From positions 1,326,782-1,390,781 of the forward strand of contig JACEVL010000158.1 in the NCBI GenBank assembly GCA_020284085.1: a stretch of DNA of 64,000 nucleotides, read 5' to 3'. Position numbers and translations under genes: made by a program. The DNA is from Aporrectodea caliginosa (Eukaryota; Annelida; Clitellata; Crassiclitellata; Lumbricidae). Below, one piece after another: positions 19,952 through 29,399 of the stretch (positions within the stretch are counted from its first letter, which is position 1; each line of letters begins with the position of its first letter). Under the pieces are notes generated by a model. The model made no database searches and was not told where the DNA came from. It saw only the letters and a program-made list of their open reading frames with translations.

Positions 19952-21422
19952 GTATTGCATGCTAAACGATTTGGAGACGTCATGTTAAGGCCTCGTCGTT
20001 CGCGCACGCCTGACGGAAGAAGAGAGAAGAAGAAGAAGTATCGCATGCACCGTGCCTGAGTCTTTTCCGACAGCCATTCAGTTTCAGCTTTTGCAGCCAG
20101 GATCTGAAGCAACAACTAGCAGGTAGGGTAGTGTTGTCACACCATTTATCAGCAATTCTTCGACTTTAGACGTTTTAGATCAAAGTCGAAATTAAATTCT
20201 TAGCTTTGGATTTCCTACCGTGTGATAATTGCAAAATAGGACTAGTGCATTCTTAGAAGACTATGTAAATGCTTGCCTGTATTATAGTATTTTTGATCAT
20301 TTACTAAGCGCTTCTCATACCATAAGCCTTTCAGAAGCGATCCCAGTGCTAGGTACCCGAGAGAAAAGGAAGGTTTTAAGGTGAGAGAAAGAGGTAGAGA
20401 TGCTACCAGAGAGGATTGTAGATTATAGCATATGTAGATTGCAAAGGAGAATCAAACTCCACGGAGGTACTTGAGGTAAGTAAGTAAGTGAGTCGATAAG
20501 TAGTTAGCCGTTTAGGCCTATTAATGCGACACAAGCACACACATTTCACAAAATAGACAGTTGAAATGAGCGCTTCCGACTCTCGTAAACTGTTCGAAGA
20601 ATGACGAGTTCATTGGATGCTGCAAAGTTTCCACATTCGAAGTATAATGACCGATAGGACTACATCCACAATATTCTTGGCACCAGAGGTTGTGTTGCTT
20701 GAAACATTATTGTCCAATTCTGAAGGCTCGTTGAGACGCACATGGAAATTCCGGAATATTCGTTATTAGACTCTTCCATGCCTGGATGATTTATGTAGTA
20801 GTAGTAGGAGCGATAATAAATATCTAGACAACCAAATGGTTAACAAAGTTTGTTTAAGATATAACTATTTAGACTAATTGTCAGCATGTAGCCGAAGAAG
20901 AACCTGTTCTTTATTATTTTAAAACGCTTATATTATTATTAGCCCTGTCTTGTGGCCTAACTACCGACTAATCAAGTTAGCCATAACATTAATTTTAGGC
21001 TAATGCGATTCTATGTTTAGAAGAATATCATTACATTAAAGATAGCAGGAATGTGTTACCAATTATTGCACTTTTTTTAGCCTCGACATCTAAATACAGC
21101 GGATACCCTGTCCTCTACCTCGCAGTTTGATCTTCGCACTGACAGCTTGCGCTCAGTGTATTCAGTTAACACAATTCTCCAATCGCGCGAAATGTTTTTC
21201 TGCCTGTCGTTCATGTGAACAAACGGTTTCTGGGTTCAAATTCCGGCGCGATAACCACTACAATATCGCACAACTATTTTCAATTTTTGAAAATATCTAA
21301 AATAAAATATTTGGTAATATTTTCTGCATGATATTTAGTGCGACTCCAGTTGAACTTGTTATCATCTGCTACTACTATATCATTTAATCTGTTTAAGTCG
21401 GCATCCCTGTTCTTTAGAACTA
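19952..21422. other. Spacer, no gene seen
   Basis: About 1.5 kb without a supported frame. A GGGTTCAAATTCC near 21232 resembles a Pol III B box, but no matching A box or tRNA fold was found. Confidence 0.4.
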
Positions 21423-21927
21423 GTGCTGGAGGCTTTAACTTCGTTGCACTCATCTCTTCAATCGAACCTTAGGGAAATTAAGGCCATACGATCCACGGCT
21501 AATGAAACTACGGAAGCGCTTTCAGAAGTTTCAATGCGATTAGATCGCTTAGAGGGTTCGCCTAGTCCAAAGTTCGTTGTGGAAGCAGAATTGAACCCTG
21601 GACCTATGGCCACTACCGAACAGGTAGACGCGCCTTACCACTCAACCATCGGCCTGGAAGAAGGTGGGGGTGCTCGACCGAAAGACCCTACAGCTTTTGT
21701 AGTTCCTGGTACCCTTAGACGTAGCGAGCGACTCTCTTGTAAGGCTAAAGTTCCTTATAAAGACATAGGCAGTAGACATATGTGGCCGCGCCAGAGCAAA
21801 GAGGATTTGAACCCGAAGCCTAACACCGCCTTTCCTATAACTTACTCTCAGGACCTTCCACAGCGACACGAAGCTCCCTCAGTCAATGAAACGATGTGGG
21901 CGACATCTGTTGAGGCGAGGGGCGGCG
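21423..21927 (+). pseudogene. Fragment of an unrecognised, possibly retroelement, ORF
   Basis: A 206-codon frame begins here; its last 38 codons run into the antisense of Mab-21 copy 1 and are meaningless. The usable part starts with a short helical/coiled-coil segment (SLHSSLQSNLREIKAIR...SEVSMRLDRLEG), then EAELNPGP, then a basic segment (TLRRSERLSCKAKVPYKD). A coiled coil plus NPGP recalls ORF1 or N-terminal regions of some LINEs, but no RT is attached. The junction at about 21930 is where the Mab-21 copy loses its 3' half, so this DNA is probably part of the rearrangement that truncated it. Function unknown. Confidence 0.35.
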
Positions 21928-23331
21928 TTACAATGAGAACTCTATTGAATATTGGAATGAACCATCCATTTCCGTTGAAGAATACTTCAAACAAGAGAAA
22001 GAATTCATGTATCCACGGAAATTATAGCTTCTTTTTACCATGACTTCACGAGAAGTATACATAGCACAATACAAGAAGCCATTTAAAAAGTAACAGTCAA
22101 AGTTTTCGAGTTTCCCAGCATCCATGATTTCGCACATACGCAGCATGTAATAGTCATAATCTGTTATAGTTTCCATAATATCTTCGAAAGCAAGCACTCT
22201 CTCTAAAATTGGCTTTATGTACTTCACCGTAAACCAATCACTAAGAATATTAAAATGACATAATTTATTTAAACGTCTAATAGTTTCATCAATTTGTTTT
22301 TGGTTCATGCCTTCATGAAGCAAGTTTGCCTGAGGAATAAAATAGTTCGGACAATATTTTTTCTTCAGCCATTCTGAGAGCCTCTGCAATAAATTACAGC
22401 ATATTTCGATAACAGACGATGAATTCCACCATTCAGGTGACTTCTCTTCACAAGACCACATCATCAATGTTTTGAAATGGTATGTACAGAGAACTTTATC
22501 TACCTTTGAATAGTCTTTTCTAATTAGTTCTCTTTTGGAAAATAATCTGAGCATATGATAGACAATCTGCTGAACTGGTGTCCAGCTCTGAAGTAAACAC
22601 AGCTCAGCTCCGGAAAATGACAACCTCCACTGGAATTCATCCTCTTTACAAGCAGGATGTTTTGCATATACAACATGACAATCATTCTGTACGATTTTGC
22701 GAATGTTGTCAGCATTTGGCCACCCGTAAATTCTTCGACGACAAGGCCAATGATTGGCTTGTTTTGGCCACTGTGGGCACCATATGCATGGAACTAAGTC
22801 ATTGAGCGTGTCGAATTCTAGCTTCAACTTTAACGCTGGACCAACCATGTAGTGTTCTAGAAAATTTTCAGTGACATTAGTACTATCAAGCATCACTTTT
22901 GACACCAAATAGTGTTCTAAGTCGTCAGTCTGTTGAAATTCAAACTGTTTGCAATTCCAATTATATCTCATGTAGCCCAAATGTCGTAGCTCAACAAATC
23001 CAGGGAAATCAGGGTATGGCATAATCTGTGAACACTCTATGTTTTCCAGATAGCCACGGATGTCATCTGGTAAAATCGGAATATCGTCTGTGAAGGCCAG
23101 CTCATCAGCGCTGGATATCATAGAGTCAACGTCATCGATGCATGAATTCACAGGTTTAATGTAGAGTTCAACAGAGCTGCCACATTCAAAGTAATGTAGT
23201 ACCACATCGTTTGGAGCCCAAAATGGAAATTGCTTCGAATCAAAAACATCGCTGTATGACTTAGGATGCAACTTACACGTACCTACGATGAAACCTGAAA
23301 CGCCTTCCATTATCTGAAGCAAATAGATCAT
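21928..23331 (-). pseudogene. Mab-21/cGLR-like copy 1, 3'-truncated
   Basis: 467 codons from ATG 23331 (an internal ATG at 23310, conserved in all copies, is the likely real start). It contains the whole Mab-21 nucleotidyltransferase-like region: CGSSVELYIKPVNSC, DDVD, NDLVPCIWCPQWP, WRLSFSGAELCLLQSW and NYFIPQANL. Homology with copies 2 and 3 stops at about 21932, just after SIEFSL; the next codon is a stop created by foreign DNA. The C-terminal extension of about 480 residues is absent. The enzyme domain could still be made as a short protein, so it may be either a truncated gene or a pseudogene. A hAT-type element sits 33 bp upstream of the first ATG. Confidence 0.75.
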
Positions 23332-23363
23332 ACCTTTCTGGTTGAAACCAATTCACCTTCCAT

Positions 23364-24625
23364 CAGAGGCGTAGCTAGGATATTTGGCGCCCGGGGACAA
23401 ACTATGAAATTGGCGCCCCATCCGGCATCCCATGCCCCTCCTCGTCCCTCCCTATTTAATTTATTTCACATTTTCCAAATACACGGAATGGCAATTTAAA
23501 TTTTAGTGAAATAAAATATTAAAAATACCGACTGTTCATTGTGTTTTTGAAAGTCAACAAATTCAAATTATATATGAATTTATTTATCAAACAAATAATT
23601 ATCATAACACATAGGCTGCTGTCGATAAAATAAAAAATATTTAAACACTATAGGTTGTTGATTTGTAGGCTACTATGTTAGTCTACGTATCGCTAAACTA
23701 AAAAACTTGTTTTTTATGAAATAGTGATTAAGTATTTGCATTCAAACAAAACTATACAGCAGCAGAATTGAAATCCAAGATAGCTGAACTGCTGAGTTCT
23801 GACTGATACTGTCAGCATGCCTCTTATTGCAAGTTAACTTGTAATTTTTACCTCTTGGTCCAATAAATTTACAAATCACTGGGATGCAGCAGACCGATCC
23901 AGCGGTCGCCCTGTGACACCCTGTGTCCATGATGCCTATAGTAGGCCTATAATAGTTTTTACTAGGGGATCATGGATGCAGCCATGGGCGTCAAGAGTCA
24001 AGGCGGACCCAGCTATCTTAACCATCAGACAGATGCTTCTCCTACAAGAGTTGGCATACTGCACAACGCACCCTCCCTCTCATTGGTTATGAAAGCAGCT
24101 ACTCATTCCAGACGCTAAAAGTTTCCCATACACGAAAGTTGCAAATTACTATACCTAATTTGTTTATATATTAAAACCAGATTCCATTTTTAATACATTA
24201 AGGATATACTACAGCGCCTCTGATTGGTGTGCACTGCGAGAGGCGCTATATAAATTGATAGATACAATACAATACAATACAATACAATACTTGAGCTGAT
24301 TTTATCCATGATTTTATGAGAAAACGACTTTTCTGATTTTGACTAGACGAACAATCTTACAATGTAGGTATATCATTTGTAATGAGTATATATGACGCCC
24401 CTTAGTGCTAAATGGGGCGCCAAAATAATGTCTGACAACTATTTTGTAACTAATGAGGTTTTTGGGCGCCAAAATTAAGTTTTATAAATTTATTTGGGAT
24501 AAATTAGTTTAAATATCATCAAAATCAAGACTAGAATTATTAATTCTAACCCTCATTTTGGCGCCCCCTTCCTCTGGCGCCCGGGGACACTTGTACCCCC
24601 CTGCCCCCCCTTAGCTACGCCTCTG
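23364..24625. mobile_element. hAT-type non-autonomous transposon
   Basis: Starts CAGAGGCGTAGCTAGG and ends CTTAGCTACGCCTCTG, an inverted repeat with the CAGNG end usual for hAT elements. The 8-bp CCTTCCAT is duplicated on both sides (23356-23363, 24626-24633). The same place upstream of copy 2 (near 32285) has a single uninterrupted GTTCCATATAATTATGAC, the empty site. Interior has GGCGCCAAAAT-type repeats near both ends and no transposase. It lies in the 5' leader of Mab-21 copy 1. Confidence 0.88.
24200..24290 (+). mobile_element. L2/CR1-like LINE or SINE 3' tail
   Basis: GAGAGGCGCTATATAAATTG followed by repeated ATACA (24265-24290). The GGCGCTATATAAAT ending is the usual 3' end of L2/CR1-type retroposons, nested inside the hAT element. 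Confidence 0.6.
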
Positions 24626-24633
24626 CCTTCCAT

Positions 24634-25620
24634 ATAATTATGACGTGAAGAGTCTGAGTAAAGTTATCACGTGATCAATGCAAAGTCGTTCTGTGTTCTA
24701 CTTTTTTTACAGCTCTAATGGATTACAGTGCGTTATTTGGTGCTCGATAGAATCGGTTTTCTATTTTCGTTTCGGTTCTGTCCCAAGCCTGGATAAAAAA
24801 AGAATGGTGATGTTAGTTGCGTTTGCAAGTGCTTCTCATTGAAGAATATAGTTATTTACTTACTTCACCATTTTCGTTTTGCCACGGTGTCGTTAAATAG
24901 AAACTGCCTGCTATGTCCGGCTGCTATGTTTCGCACATACATCTTCATCATGGTTATCTCAGCCTCGATGTTAGTCAGCTTCCATTGTTTTTTTCAAATT
25001 GTTTTGATAGTTTGGCACTCTATGCACTCTATACTAACAGACGTCGGAGAACATGTACACGAGTACGTACAAGGTTTTCATACGTCATAGCAGCATTCAC
25101 ATTAGACTGGCTCATATCCTAAAGAAATCGTCGAAACAGTATGAATCAATGGTCATTTAGACTTCAATATTAAATTGTAGACCTAACTCCATTCAAAACT
25201 GAAATTTAACACAGACCAATATAATAAAGGTGAAATCAACATTGTGTGTTTGAAAGAGAACTAAATTTGAGAACTTAATACAGATTTTCCCTCGTTTATT
25301 CTGACGAACAGTTTCAGACGTGCGAAATAGCTTACATAATTTTCACACAGCCCACCCCTTAACCCAGCACCTCGAGTAAAAGTCAGGACTCAGTAGGCTT
25401 ACCGGACTCTAGTAGATCTTCAGTTGCGCATGTGAACAGAATCGTCCATTATGGCCAAGATTAAACGAGCTTCCTGTATGTAGGCCTGTATATTGTGTAG
25501 TGCAAGCTCATTAATTCAACTCGTGTTATCAACTGACGATACGTGCTTTGCTATTGCCGCTGCTCTTTCTTTATTACGCACAGCGTTGAATTGGCGGCCT
25601 GAATGCTTAGTCAATCCTCG
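24634..25620 (-). promoter_or_regulatory. Conserved 5' flank of Mab-21 copy 1
   Basis: Collinear with 32283-33500 and 43720-44990. Best conserved is 24713-24975, which on the minus strand includes AACCGAAACGAAAATAG (24762-24778; IRF/ISRE-like AANNGAAA), a second AAAACGAAAATGG near 24865-24880, and TTTTTTATCCAG, a pyrimidine tract plus AG that could be the acceptor of a 5' UTR intron. CACGTG-type E-box sequence (TCACGTGATC) is near 24678. Promoter function is inferred from conservation and position only. Confidence 0.5.
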
Positions 25621-25986
25621 CCGGTGTCACGAAATAGAGTATCCCTCATACATAAGTATCCCCCTTAGCGAAATGTTTAGTTTGCATTTTTGCATAGTTT
25701 GCGGTTTAGTTTGCATTTTTGGCGGTTTCTAAGTGTATTCAGTCGTACTGTTTGGATTTATTATACACATAAAATATTTTAAGTTGCGTCTCTTTACATC
25801 GACCTGAAATTAATTAACGTCGTTTTTGGTGATTTTGACTGGATTTTCGTCTTGGCTAGGCCTATCGTGATGCGTTTGACGATGGTTTATCCCCGGATAC
25901 TCTAAGCCGGTTTATTCCATCCGGGGGATAAATTCATACATCCCCTCGGATAGTCTTAGGACGGATAATCTATTTCGTGATACCGG
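25621..25986. mobile_element. Small TIR element (MITE), about 366 bp
   Basis: CCGGTGTCACGAAATAGAG at the left and the complement of CCGGTATCACGAAATAGATT at the right form the ends. Interior has GGGGGATA-type palindromic pieces. Homology of copy 1's flank to copies 2 and 3 breaks where it begins, consistent with insertion. Confidence 0.55.
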
Positions 25987-26129
25987 AAGCATTTTTAGAC
26001 TTTTTTGTTAAGGTATTGTATACGTGCATGGCCATTACACGAAAGCTTCTGTTTTTTTTTATGTGAGTCATATGCATGTATAGAAACTATCGTCGATTTT
26101 CAGTTTGCTGCCATGGTCCAAACATTTGG

Positions 26130-26445
26130 AATGCAGTATTGTATTGTATTGTATCTCAAGAGTATAGCGCCTCTCTCAGAATAACTATTCAGAAGCGCTC
26201 TCAGCACGAAAACCCCGGTCAAAAAGAAACGTCTTTAAAGAACGAGAGACCAAAGAGGAAAAACTAGTCATTAGTTTAGCCCTTAATGAGGGGGAAAGGT
26301 CATTCCAAGTAGAGGGACCAACCACAGCAATGATGCAAATGCCCGCCGTTGAGCCAAGGCAGTCCAATGATATAACAGTATATTCGAAATGCACCCACGT
26401 ACACTCAATTGTAAATAGTGCTTCAACGAATTGCTTGTACATGTT
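26130..26445 (-). mobile_element. 5'-truncated L2/CR1-like LINE, 3' end
   Basis: Minus-strand frame 26185-26442 ends VVGPSTWNDLSPSLRAKL...SLVSRSLKTFLFDRGFRAESASE, the C-terminus of L2/CR1-type reverse transcriptase ORFs. It is followed by the GCGCTATA-type tail and an ATACA repeat (26138-26153). An interrupted relative is at 51885-54530. Confidence 0.75.
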
Positions 26446-27060
26446 ACTTGTTTTGGTAATTTAAATGTTATTAATTACAAAGTAATGTTAATTGAGATGA
26501 TATACCTCTCCTTTCAACTGACCAACCGGCCATCATCGAATTTAGTTAAATAGGGTGACCCTGATTAAGCGAGGCTTGTGTCCCTTTTGGGTCTCGAATA
26601 CTCCCTGGCCAATGCACGGAAAGGGAATATGCGCTGTTATAATTGTTGTATGCATTGTGCTTTTGGGATCAATCAAAGGTTGTCATTTGTCAGACTCTGT
26701 TTGACATCCACCTGGCGCCGGAACGGAGCTATTGCGGACTGGATTTTATATTATGTGGCCGGTTTATGAGCTGGTCACCCCGACGTGGTTTTCTGTGTAG
26801 GCCTACGCTTCGATGCTGAATAGAGACCTAAACACGTGCTCGTTACCTGTATCGGATAGTGTAGAGTATCCCTCATAAGCTAATCTCTGTCTCAATATAT
26901 TTCGGACAAGTCGTTAACTCTTTGTAAAGCAATTATCAAAAATTAAATCTCTGTGAACATAAGGGAGAGATAAAATGCAAACCAAAACCTGGCAGGGTCT
27001 CCGGTTACAAAGTTACGTTGATGTGAAGAATATGAAATAGTAATGACTTTAAGGAAATTG
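26446..27060. other. Spacer, possible small transposon
   Basis: GGGTGACC at about 26551 and GGTCACCC at about 26773 could be the short inverted ends of a roughly 230-bp element, but eight bases is weak support. No gene seen. Confidence 0.3.
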
Positions 27061-27125
27061 ACTGGCTTGGTGTGTGTGTGCGTGTGTGTGTGCGTGTGCG
27101 TCTGTGTGTCTGTGTGTGTGCATAT
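27061..27125. repeat. TG/CG dinucleotide microsatellite
   Basis: Interrupted GT repeat, about 65 bp. Confidence 0.9.
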
Positions 27126-27147
27126 GTTGTGAAAGACGTTTGACCTT

Positions 27148-27216
27148 ATAGAGAGCATCGGACAAAGAGAAACTGTGTCAGCTAACGACAGTTTCTCTTT
27201 GGTCGATACTCTCTAT
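27148..27216. other. 29-bp-stem hairpin
   Basis: Arms 27148-27176 and 27188-27216 pair with three mismatches around an 11-base loop (GTCAGCTAACG). The core AAAGAGAAACTGT is exact. Could be a miRNA-like precursor, a decayed MITE or a foldback artefact. Adjacent to the TG repeat. Confidence 0.7.
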
Positions 27217-28329
27217 GAAGTGCATTTTCAGGATGGGACAAGTTCATCGAAAAATCCATGTCAGACGTAAGATATGCTTTGCACAAATGCTCCTTTAAAA
27301 CTTAATATATTTATGAAATCTTTAAAATCGTTGTGTGAACCTGAACGGAGAGATTACGACATTCCCGGGAACCCTTTACCAGTGGGATCAGACATTCTAA
27401 ACACGTCTGCTCCTCTGACCAACATTTTAGAAACCCATCAGCGCTGCTTTATTTTGAGGCTAAGTGAACATAAACCTACTGATCCAGCAGAATCGCAGCC
27501 TCTCGTGATTTTACTTTAATGGACAGGAAGCTGTTAAGTTCGCTTCTCTGACTTTATTGCAAATTATCATGGCTCTAGTAATTTACAACACAAATTTTTG
27601 CTTCATGTAGATCTAGTTACATTTCTATTTGGAAGTAACATGTACGATGGCCAACCAGTGGCGGAGGATTTTCCAATTGTTATTTTTTTAGCCACTGACA
27701 GCAGCCATGAAATTTGAAATAATCAACCCAACAAGTGCTAAGTCAGTATCGTATCCGAGCAAATAATCCCTAGTAGGCCTAGTGGTGGCTCTAGACTTTT
27801 TGCAACAGGAGGGGGCCACGTAGGGGCCGGGGAAACAGATGGAGGGCCAGTCTATGTTCGTCAAAAGTGAGAATGGTGACAAGAGAACTGTATAGGAGCT
27901 ACATGAATTGTTTAATCAACAGCCTCAAATTAAGACACAAATGGAAGCAGACTCACTTTGTTAAAAGTAAAACCTATAAACTACAAACAATACATACATT
28001 TTTAATTAAGTGCAAGTTTAATTAAGACTGGTTTGCCTAGAGTCAAACTGTTCCACAAAGGCACCCATGATAATCGACTCTGCACGAACACATTCAACTA
28101 ACGGCATTGATAAACTGCTCTCTGAAACGAATATCAGACATAGTGCTTTGCAGATATGTGTTAATATCAGAAAAGACTTGTGTTTTGGCGTTAAAGATTG
28201 TATACCAATCATAATAGTAAGCGAATGGTCAGAGAATTGTCGATTTAGTTCGGAATGATATAATAACTGGATGTAGACAAGGTTCCTAAATGCAGTCTGT
28301 GGGTCCACTTCAGAACGATGTCCAGAGTT
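27217..28329. other. No gene recognised; transposon ends possible
   Basis: An 81-codon frame (27274-27519) has no recognisable features. CAGTGGCGGAGGATTTTCC near 27657 looks like a hAT-type terminus without a convincing partner. Confidence 0.35.
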
Positions 28330-28640
28330 TTATCTGCAGCAGAGCCCGAAATGCGTATGGGCATTTTATGAACACACTGTTTGGGTAAAGCAGTTTTAAG
28401 TTTGTTGAGGAAGGATTCAGATAGAGTGTGTAGGCTCAGTATGTAGGCGTAAGTCTAAAGGAAGGTCGTTCCAAACTACTGGGCCAACCACGGAAAAGGC
28501 TCAATTCTTCATAGTTGCAGTACGAGCGAACTAAACCAAGAGAACTCCCTTGTCCGGAAAGCATTGGGACGACGTCCTAAAATTCCCGAAGTCAGACAGC
28601 ATTGCTCTTGGAGGTAAAGTGGGCGAGGCCTTAGCTGGTT
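28330..28640 (-). mobile_element. Degenerate L2/CR1-like LINE fragment
   Basis: Minus-strand pieces in shifting frames read LVRSYCNYEE, VVGPVVWNDLPLDLRL and LSESFLNKLKTALP, matching the order of the L2/CR1 RT C-terminus seen at 26185 and 45651. Several stops and frame changes. Confidence 0.6.
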
Positions 28641-28929
28641 ATGTCGCCATATCAGGGCAGCTACCTTGTACTCAATAGACTTGCGGATAGGGAGTCAGTG
28701 GTGGATAGCAAGAAGTAGCTTATACGACAATAAATAATTAACACTCTACGGATGTAAATAGGTCGTGTCTCTGAAAACACCACGAATAAAATAACATCGG
28801 ATTTCATCACGCATCATGCTTAAGCAAGTAAGTAATGGAAAGATCGGCGATGCACAGAGATAATGGAGAAGATGCCTTGCCCGATGTGCAGAACTGTGCG
28901 AGAAGGACTAATTGCCAAGTAGGTCTATT

Positions 28930-29399
28930 TATGTTTCAAAATTAAGCTAAACAAGCTTATCAGTTGAACTCGCGTTGTCAGTTGCAATAGTGTTATCACT
29001 TTTGCTTTGGCCGATGCTCTTTCTGTATTAACCTACTCTAACAAACCCAATACTTCAACCCTTGATTATTCATTTTGGTAATGGTAAATTGTAATAGTAA
29101 AAGTACGAATTTCTTAAGCAACTAAGTGTTTCAAATCTCCTTGATAAATATCAGTTTGGTACAGAAAAAATGGATGTCGAAATCCATTCGCCGGAGCTAA
29201 GCTTTGATAAATATGTTGGTACAGTCTGTCGAAAGCTAAGTTGAAGTCCGGAGTATAGGCCAACCGAGCGGCAAGCAGGTATTTGCTTGTTACAGCAGAC
29301 CAATCACGGTTATACTGTGAATCTTTTTAATGCTTCATTTCTACTGTGTCGACATTAGCACATATTTTTAGACCTCACGTCTTTCACATTCATTCCATG
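28930..29399 (-). repeat. Duplicated 3' flank of Mab-21 copy 2
   Basis: 29140-29399 resembles 38990-39205 and 40605-40835 (TTTGATAAATATGTTGGTACAG, GGCCAACCGAGCGGCAA), the regions downstream of the other copies. 28950-29040 resembles the distal 5' flank (33400-33480), so the duplicated unit extends beyond the gene on both sides. Confidence 0.6.

Noticed and set aside
21219..21265. Possible tRNA gene (GGGTTCAAATTCC)
   Set aside because: Only a B-box-like match; no A box, anticodon arm or acceptor stem.
26551..26780. Element with GGGTGACC/GGTCACCC ends
   Set aside because: Eight-base ends without a target duplication or second copy are too weak.
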